Below, in pieces: positions 59,318 through 64,000 of a stretch of DNA of 64,000 bases; the stretch's first letter is position 1; each line of letters starts with the position of its first letter. Below the pieces are notes generated by a model, which was given only the letters and a program-made list of their open reading frames with translations, was not told the DNA's origin and did no database searches. The position numbers and the translations under genes are program-made. The stretch comes from Duganella guangzhouensis (GTDB lineage Bacteria > Pseudomonadota > Gammaproteobacteria > Burkholderiales > Burkholderiaceae_D): NCBI RefSeq assembly GCF_009674535.1, contig NZ_WKJK01000002.1, forward strand, positions 372,001 to 436,000. The letters run 5' to 3'.

Positions 59318-59590
59318 TCACCTTTCGAAATAGTCCATCTCGTCGATCGGCAGGGCCTTGCGCGCAGAAATGATTCGGACCGCCTCACCCCGATAGCAGT
59401 GGCATACCAACAGCAACCTACCTTTGTTACTGCGTCCAAGCTGAACGAATCGCTCCTCGTCGTCCGAGTGAGCAAGGTCAAATTTCAGCTTTCCATGCGG
59501 ATCATCGAATGCGGTAGATGCCTCGTCGAAACTCACGCCGTGGGCGCGCAGGTTGGCTTTGGCTTTGCGGGAATCCCAGGTGAAGCGCAC
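59318..59590 (-). CDS. brnT: BrnT-family ribonuclease toxin
   Basis: 90 residues with the BrnT pattern: FTWDSRKAKANLRAHGVSFD, AFDDPHGKLKFDLAHSDDEE, GRSNKGRLLLVCHCYRGEAV and RIISARKALPIDE. BrnT is a RelE-fold ribosome-independent RNase that arrests growth. The family arginines and the SARKA C-terminal motif are present, so it is probably active. It starts with GTG (GGGAG six bases upstream) behind a good sigma-70-like promoter. Confidence 0.88.
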   Translation of the reverse strand: MRFTWDSRKAKANLRAHGVSFDEASTAFDDPHGKLKFDLAHSDDEERFVQLGRSNKGRLLLVCHCYRGEAVRIISARKALPIDEMDYFER

Positions 59591-59604
59591 GACCGCTCCC
59601 TTTC

Positions 59605-59634
59605 AACATAGCGAGTACTTGACTATGTATCAAG
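59605..59634 (-). promoter_or_regulatory. brnTA promoter with overlapping operator dyad
   Basis: On the minus strand TTGATA (59628-59633) and TATGTT (59605-59610) with a 17-base spacer, a near-consensus sigma-70 promoter. An inverted repeat CTTGA-N7-TCAAG (59618-59634) overlaps the -35, a plausible BrnA autoregulation site. Confidence 0.6.
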
Positions 59635-59659
59635 GTGAGCAGTCGGGATTTGCGTGACG

Positions 59660-60457
59660 TCAGGCGTCGAGGGCGGTGCGGATGGAGGTGGTGAAGGCTT
59701 GTACGGCGGCGACTGCGCCGTCTTTGCCGGCGGTTTCAATTTCCTGGATGATGCGGCTGCCGATCACGACGGCATCGGCCACTTCGGCCACGGCGCGCGC
59801 GGTGGCGCCGTCGCGGATGCCGAAACCTACGCCGACCGGCAACTTCACATGCTTGCGAATGGCTTTCAGACGGTTCGCCACATCCACGGTGTCGATATTG
59901 CCAGCCCCGGTCACGCCTTTCAGCGAGACGTAGTAGCTGAAGCCGCCACCCACCTTGGCCACCTGCTCGATGCGCTGCTCGGTCGAGGTCGGCGCCAACA
60001 GGAAGATCAGGTCGAGCTCGGCCGCGCGCATGGCGGCGGCAAACTCTTCACACTCTTCCGGCGGATAGTCGACCACGATCGCGCCATCCGCGCCCACCGC
60101 CACCGATTGCTCGATAAACGCGGCGGGACCGATGCGCTCGATCGGATTGGCATAGCCCATCAGCACCACCGGCGTGGTCTGGTTGGTCTTGCGGAACTCG
60201 GCCACATAGCCGAACACATCCTTGATGCCGACGCCATGCGCCAGCGCGCGCTCACAGGCGCGCTGAATCACCGGGCCTTCAGCCATCGGATCGGAAAACG
60301 GCACGCCCAGCTCGATGATGTCGGCGCCACCGGCCACCAGCGCGTGCATCAGCGGCACGGTCTGGTCAGGGCCGGGATCGCCGGCGGTGATAAAGGTGAC
60401 GAGCGCGGTCTTGTTTTGCGCCTTCAAGGCGCTGAAGGTTGCTGCGATTTTGGACAT
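59660..60457 (-). CDS. trpA: Tryptophan synthase alpha subunit
   Basis: 265-residue TIM barrel cleaving indole-3-glycerol phosphate. The catalytic Glu is in [15 protein letters not shown], with Asp in [14 protein letters not shown]; the phosphate-binding [10 protein letters not shown] and [10 protein letters not shown] are intact. It follows trpB by 10 bases in the trpF-trpB-trpA operon. Confidence 0.96.
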   Translation of the reverse strand: MSKIAATFSALKAQNKTALVTFITAGDPGPDQTVPLMHALVAGGADIIELGVPFSDPMAEGPVIQRACERALAHGVGIKDVFGYVAEFRKTNQTTPVVLMGYANPIERIGPAAFIEQSVAVGADGAIVVDYPPEECEEFAAAMRAAELDLIFLLAPTSTEQRIEQVAKVGGGFSYYVSLKGVTGAGNIDTVDVANRLKAIRKHVKLPVGVGFGIRDGATARAVAEVADAVVIGSRIIQEIETAGKDGAVAAVQAFTTSIRTALDA

Positions 60458-60467
60458 GTCGGTTTCC

Positions 60468-61688
60468 TTAGTTGAAGTTCAGACCCATACGCTCTGCGAC
60501 CGTATGCATGTCCTTGTCACCACGGCCCGACAGGTTGGCCAATACAATCTTATCCTTCGGCAGCGTGGCTGCCAGCTTGGCCGCGTAGGCCAAGGCGTGC
60601 GACGATTCCAGCGCCGGAATGATGCCCTCGATATGGCAGCAATCGTGGAACGCCTGCAGCGCCTCCTCATCGGTAATCGACACGTACTCGGCACGGCCAC
60701 TATCCTTCAGATAGGCGTGCTCCGGACCGACGCCCGGATAGTCCAGCCCAGCCGACACCGAGTGCGTCTCGATGATCTGGCCATTCTCATCCTGCAGCAG
60801 ATAGGTGCGGTTGCCATGCAACACGCCCGGATAGCCCTTGGTCAGCGAGGCCGCGTGCTTGTCGCCGTCCAGCCCCTCGCCGGCCGCTTCCACGCCGATC
60901 AGCTTGACGTCTTTCTGGTCGATGTAGGGGTAGAAGATACCCATCGCATTCGAACCGCCGCCGATACAGGCCAGCACATAATCCGGCTGACGGCCGGTCA
61001 TTTCCGGCATCTGCACCAGGCATTCCTCGCCGATCACCGACTGGAAGTCGCGCACCAGCATCGGATACGGGTGCGGACCGGCCACGGTGCCGATGATGTA
61101 GAAAGTGTTTTCAATATTGGTGACCCAGTCACGCATCGCCTCGTTGAGCGCATCCTTCAGCGTCTTGGAACCGGACTCGACCGGCACCACCGTCGCGCCC
61201 AGCAGCTTCATGCGGTAGACGTTCTGCGCCTGGCGCTTGACGTCTTCGCTGCCCATGTACACCACGCACTCCAGGCCAAAGCGCGCACAGATGGTGGCGG
61301 TGGCCACGCCGTGCTGACCAGCGCCGGTCTCGGCGATGATGCGCGGCTTGCCCATGCGCTTGGCCAGCAAGGCCTGGCCGATCACGTTGTTGATCTTGTG
61401 CGCGCCGGTATGGTTCAGGTCTTCGCGCTTGAAGTAAATCTGCGCGCCACCAGCCTGCTGCGACCAGCGCTTGGCGTGATAGATCGGCGACGGCCGGCCG
61501 ACAAAGTGCTTGAGCTCGTAACGGAACTCTTCGAGGAATTCCGGATCTTTGCTGTACTTGGCGTAGGCTTCGTTGAGCTCGGCCAGCGCGTAGGTCAGGG
61601 TTTCAGCGACAAAGCTGCCGCCGTACGGGCCAAAGTGACCTTTGGCATCAGGAAGTTGATAGTCCTGGGCGTGAAACAGGGGTTTCAT
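60468..61688 (-). CDS. trpB: Tryptophan synthase beta subunit
   Basis: 406-residue PLP enzyme joining indole and serine. The schiff-base lysine is Lys98 in [14 protein letters not shown], with [12 protein letters not shown] and [12 protein letters not shown] motifs. The start at 61688 ([20 protein letters not shown]) is the standard N-terminus and lies 41 bases inside trpF. It forms the alpha2-beta2 complex with TrpA. Confidence 0.96.
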   Translation of the reverse strand: MKPLFHAQDYQLPDAKGHFGPYGGSFVAETLTYALAELNEAYAKYSKDPEFLEEFRYELKHFVGRPSPIYHAKRWSQQAGGAQIYFKREDLNHTGAHKINNVIGQALLAKRMGKPRIIAETGAGQHGVATATICARFGLECVVYMGSEDVKRQAQNVYRMKLLGATVVPVESGSKTLKDALNEAMRDWVTNIENTFYIIGTVAGPHPYPMLVRDFQSVIGEECLVQMPEMTGRQPDYVLACIGGGSNAMGIFYPYIDQKDVKLIGVEAAGEGLDGDKHAASLTKGYPGVLHGNRTYLLQDENGQIIETHSVSAGLDYPGVGPEHAYLKDSGRAEYVSITDEEALQAFHDCCHIEGIIPALESSHALAYAAKLAATLPKDKIVLANLSGRGDKDMHTVAERMGLNFN

Positions 61689-62364
61689 GATGGGATGTGC
61701 TTTCGAATTGGGTATCTCCGGCCCGCACCGCCGTGACAAAATCGGCAATCTTGCGGGCATCCTTGATTCCCTTGGCCGCTTCGACACCAGAGCTGATGTC
61801 GACGGCGTAGGGACGAACACCTACCACCGCGTCAGTCGCGTTGTGTACGCTCAAGCCACCACTCAAAACGACCCGAGGCGCGAGCTCTTTTGGAATGAGA
61901 GACCAATCAAAACCCTTCCCTGCGCCACCGTAGGCATCCACATATGTGTCCAGCAACAGGCTGGTGAACAAGGGACTGGCGGCGCGGCATAGCTGCTCGT
62001 ATTTTAACAGCTCGTCCGGCGTGGTGTCAGGTTTGACGCGGAACACTTGCATGTACTGCCGTCCCGCCGCGGTGCCGATGGCGGCGGCCTGCGCCACCGT
62101 TTCATCGCCATGCAGTTGCAATAACGACAGCGGCGCCACCCGCACTGCGGCCGCCACTTCGTCCGGCGTGGCGTTGACGAACAGGCCGACGGTGGTGACG
62201 AACGGCGGCACCACCCGCAGCAATTCAGCGGCACGCGCTGGCGTCACGTAGCGCGGGCTTTTTGGATAGAACACGAAACCGATCGCATCGGCGCCGGCGG
62301 CCACCACGGCCTGCACGTCTTCTTCACGGGTCAGGCCGCAGATTTTGATACGGGTGCGCGTCAT
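61648..62364 (-). CDS. trpF: Phosphoribosylanthranilate isomerase
   Basis: 238 residues. [19 protein letters not shown] holds the catalytic Cys, then [20 protein letters not shown], and [14 protein letters not shown] with the catalytic Asp nearby. It catalyses the third committed step of tryptophan synthesis. The C-terminus has an extra tail ([19 protein letters not shown]) encoded across the trpB start, making a 41-base overlap. It lies 9 bases after truA. Confidence 0.94.
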   Translation of the reverse strand: MTRTRIKICGLTREEDVQAVVAAGADAIGFVFYPKSPRYVTPARAAELLRVVPPFVTTVGLFVNATPDEVAAAVRVAPLSLLQLHGDETVAQAAAIGTAAGRQYMQVFRVKPDTTPDELLKYEQLCRAASPLFTSLLLDTYVDAYGGAGKGFDWSLIPKELAPRVVLSGGLSVHNATDAVVGVRPYAVDISSGVEAAKGIKDARKIADFVTAVRAGDTQFESTSHHETPVSRPGLSTS

Positions 62365-62373
62365 GTTGATCCT

Positions 62374-63177
62374 TTAAAACCAGGGCAGCTGGCTGCTGCT
62401 CTCCAGCGGCAGCGCCCATTTTTCATCGTAGTCGATTTTGGCCAGGTACAGGCCGTCCGGCATGAAGGTGGGCGCCGCCAACTTGCGGTTTTTGGCGGCC
62501 AGCAGCTCGGCCATCCAGCCGACGTCTTCGCGGCCCTGGCCGATGTAGACCAGCGAGCCAACCAGATTGCGCACCATATGGTGCAGGAAAGCGTTGGCCT
62601 TCAGCGTGAAGATGATCAGGTCACCCTGGCGGCGAATCTGGATGTCATGCATCAGCTTGACCGGCGTCTTGGCCTGGCAGTAGGCGGCGCGGAAGGTGCT
62701 GAAATCGTGGGTGCCGATCAGCGCCCGCGCGGCCTCTTGCATGCGCTCGACGTCCAGCGCATGATGGTAGAAGCCGGCACGGCCATTCAACAACGGCGAG
62801 CGCACCTTGTGGTTGTACAGCACGTAGTGGTAAGTGCGCGCCTGCGCGCTGAAACGGGCGTGGAAGAAATTCTCCGCTTGCGGATCGCCTTCCAGCACCT
62901 TGGCCCAGCGCACGCCGATCGACGGTGGCAGAAAGGCGTTGAGGCCGCGCACCCAGGCGTGCGGCAAGCGATCCAGATCGGTATCGAAATGCACCACCTG
63001 CTCGGACGCATGGACGCCGGCGTCGGTGCGGCCGGCGCAGGTGGTGGCCAGCGGCACCGTGGCGAACGCCAGCAGCGCCTGCTCCAGCTGGTCCTGCACA
63101 GTGAGGCCGTGCACTTGTTTCTGGTAGCCGTGCCAGGCTTGGCCGTCGTACTGGAGCCCGATTGCGATCCGTTTCAC
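62374..63177 (-). CDS. truA: tRNA pseudouridine(38-40) synthase
   Basis: 267 residues. Catalytic Asp52 lies in [20 protein letters not shown]; the N-terminus ([18 protein letters not shown]) and [19 protein letters not shown] are canonical. It isomerises uridines in the anticodon arm of many tRNAs. It lies between fimV and trpF, the usual betaproteobacterial place. Confidence 0.96.
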   Translation of the reverse strand: MKRIAIGLQYDGQAWHGYQKQVHGLTVQDQLEQALLAFATVPLATTCAGRTDAGVHASEQVVHFDTDLDRLPHAWVRGLNAFLPPSIGVRWAKVLEGDPQAENFFHARFSAQARTYHYVLYNHKVRSPLLNGRAGFYHHALDVERMQEAARALIGTHDFSTFRAAYCQAKTPVKLMHDIQIRRQGDLIIFTLKANAFLHHMVRNLVGSLVYIGQGREDVGWMAELLAAKNRKLAAPTFMPDGLYLAKIDYDEKWALPLESSSQLPWF

Positions 63178-63230
63178 TACTGCCCTATCTACATAATGTC
63201 TGAGTCAGCCATTATATAACGGACGCCTGC

Positions 63231-64000
63231 TTATCCCAGCTGGGCCTTCATGGCGTTGGCCTTGGCGACCTGCTCGTCGCTGCCGCCGCGCAGCACCTCG
63301 TCCAGCAGCTCGCGCGCGCCTTCCTTGTCGCCGATTTCCTGGTAGGCCACGGCCAGGTCCAGCTTGGTGTCCATTTCCATGTGGTGGGCCGACAGTGGTT
63401 CGTTGCTGGCCTGGGTAGGCGCGCTGACCGGGGCGGTTTCCGTGGCGGTGGCGCTGCCGCCATCCAGCGCGTGATCCAGGTCCAGGTCGATGCTGGACAG
63501 GTCGAACTCCGGCGCGGCCGGGGCCGGCGCCGGGGTGATGGTTTCAATCTCGCCCGGCAGGTCGAAGCTGGTGTCGAAGTCCAGCGGCGCGGCGGCTTTC
63601 GGCGGCTCGGCCAGGGCCGGCACTTCCGGAATGTCGAAGCCGTCCAGGTCCAGATCCAGCGGATCGGTGTCGGCCGATGGCAGCGTCGGCGCCGGCGCTT
63701 CCGCGGCTGGGGCCGGGGCGGCTGGCGGTTCCAGGTCGAAGTCGAGACTAAGGTCGTCCAACGGCGCTGGCGCGTCGGCGGCCGGAGCTGGTGCGGGTGC
63801 TGGCGCGGTCGGCAGGTCGAGGCCAAAGTCCATGCTGAGATCGTCGACCGGCGCCGGGGCTGGCGCCTCAGCCGCCGGGGCCGTCGTCGACACCGGCTCG
63901 AAGTTCAGTCCGCTCAGGTCGAAGTCCATCAGGTTGTCGGCTTCGGCCGCGACCGAGGCTGGCGACACCGAAGCGTCGGCGGCCGGCGGCAGGCCGGCGT
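63231..64000 (-). CDS. fimV: FimV-like pilus/peptidoglycan assembly protein (5' partial)
   Basis: The frame is open to the right edge, so only the C-terminal 256 codons are visible. Most is a low-complexity Ala/Pro/Asp/Leu acidic linker (repeats such as LDLDLDGFDIPEVPALAE). It ends with the FimV C-terminal TPR-like domain (MEMDTKLDLAVAYQEIGDKE, GARELLDEVLRGG). FimV proteins are inner-membrane and periplasmic organisers of type IV pili and twitching, with a LysM domain expected outside the window. Its place upstream of truA agrees with this. Confidence 0.88.
   Translation of the reverse strand, partial: AGLPPAADASVSPASVAAEADNLMDFDLSGLNFEPVSTTAPAAEAPAPAPVDDLSMDFGLDLPTAPAPAPAPAADAPAPLDDLSLDFDLEPPAAPAPAAEAPAPTLPSADTDPLDLDLDGFDIPEVPALAEPPKAAAPLDFDTSFDLPGEIETITPAPAPAAPEFDLSSIDLDLDHALDGGSATATETAPVSAPTQASNEPLSAHHMEMDTKLDLAVAYQEIGDKEGARELLDEVLRGGSDEQVAKANAMKAQLG

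Overview
The window reads as a high-GC chromosomal segment of a betaproteobacterium, most likely Oxalobacteraceae (Duganella/Massilia/Janthinobacterium-like). The basis is gene order rather than any single marker: rpsF-priB-rpsR-rplI-dnaB, and fimV-truA-trpF-trpB-trpA-accD-folC-SPOR-cvpA-purF-metZ, are Burkholderiales-type housekeeping blocks. Genes are dense on both strands. I see no rRNA, tRNA, CRISPR array, prophage or intact insertion sequence.

Layout. 1-4300: end of a lipid A aminoarabinose (arn) operon with arnA split into two genes, closed by a bcp-type peroxiredoxin. 4300-6420: phoH with a structured leader and a strong terminator. 6420-12670: small accessory genes (orphan HicB, DUF6891 protein, a hydrolase-like protein without its nucleophile, FosA, lipoproteins, a copper chaperone behind a CueR-type operator, a GST, a TauE-like exporter). 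12664-19962: a cobalamin-riboswitch-headed operon of an ExbB-like protein, a DUF2149 protein, a secreted and membrane-anchored CobN-like protein, and a TonB-dependent receptor. 19979-22766: a 92-bp palindrome, cueR, copA and the copA promoter. 22763-34556: FecR protein, a very large two-partner-secretion exoprotein with a Thr-Pro repeat, its transporter, a CHASE2 adenylate cyclase and a GAF/HD-GYP protein. 34763-43262: metallo-hydrolase, GAF-GspE ATPase, an orphan cyanophycin-synthetase N-domain, hydrolases, an internally deleted ORF6N protein, and a phosphate transporter with its DUF47 partner. 43327-46329: dnaB-rplI-rpsR-priB-rpsF. 46458-51187: TetR regulator with inverted operators, a DUF3313 lipoprotein, a beta-barrel protein and a large DUF5695 protein. 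51192-52375: second palindrome copy and lexA with two SOS boxes. 52380-64000: metZ to fimV housekeeping block, interrupted by a BrnT/BrnA toxin-antitoxin pair.

The strongest candidate for an under-described system is the riboswitch-controlled operon at 12664-19962. CobN is normally a cytoplasmic, ATP-driven cobaltochelatase subunit. Here the CobN-like protein has a signal peptide and a C-terminal membrane anchor, no AAA+ partners, and a proton-channel-type partner pair, and it sits beside an outer-membrane receptor. This suggests cell-envelope handling of a corrinoid or other metallo-tetrapyrrole, repressed when B12 is plentiful. The second notable signal is a pair of near-perfect palindromes (19979-20070 and 51192-51270). 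Their 27-28 bp outer arms are identical, while their centres differ in sequence yet stay fully self-complementary.

Functional links: two CueR-type promoters with 19-bp spacers tie the CopZ-like gene at 10.9 kb to the cueR-copA pair at 20-22.7 kb. The surface adhesin system is flanked by FecR, cAMP-type and HD-GYP signalling proteins. All functional statements come from reading motifs and gene context; no database search was run.
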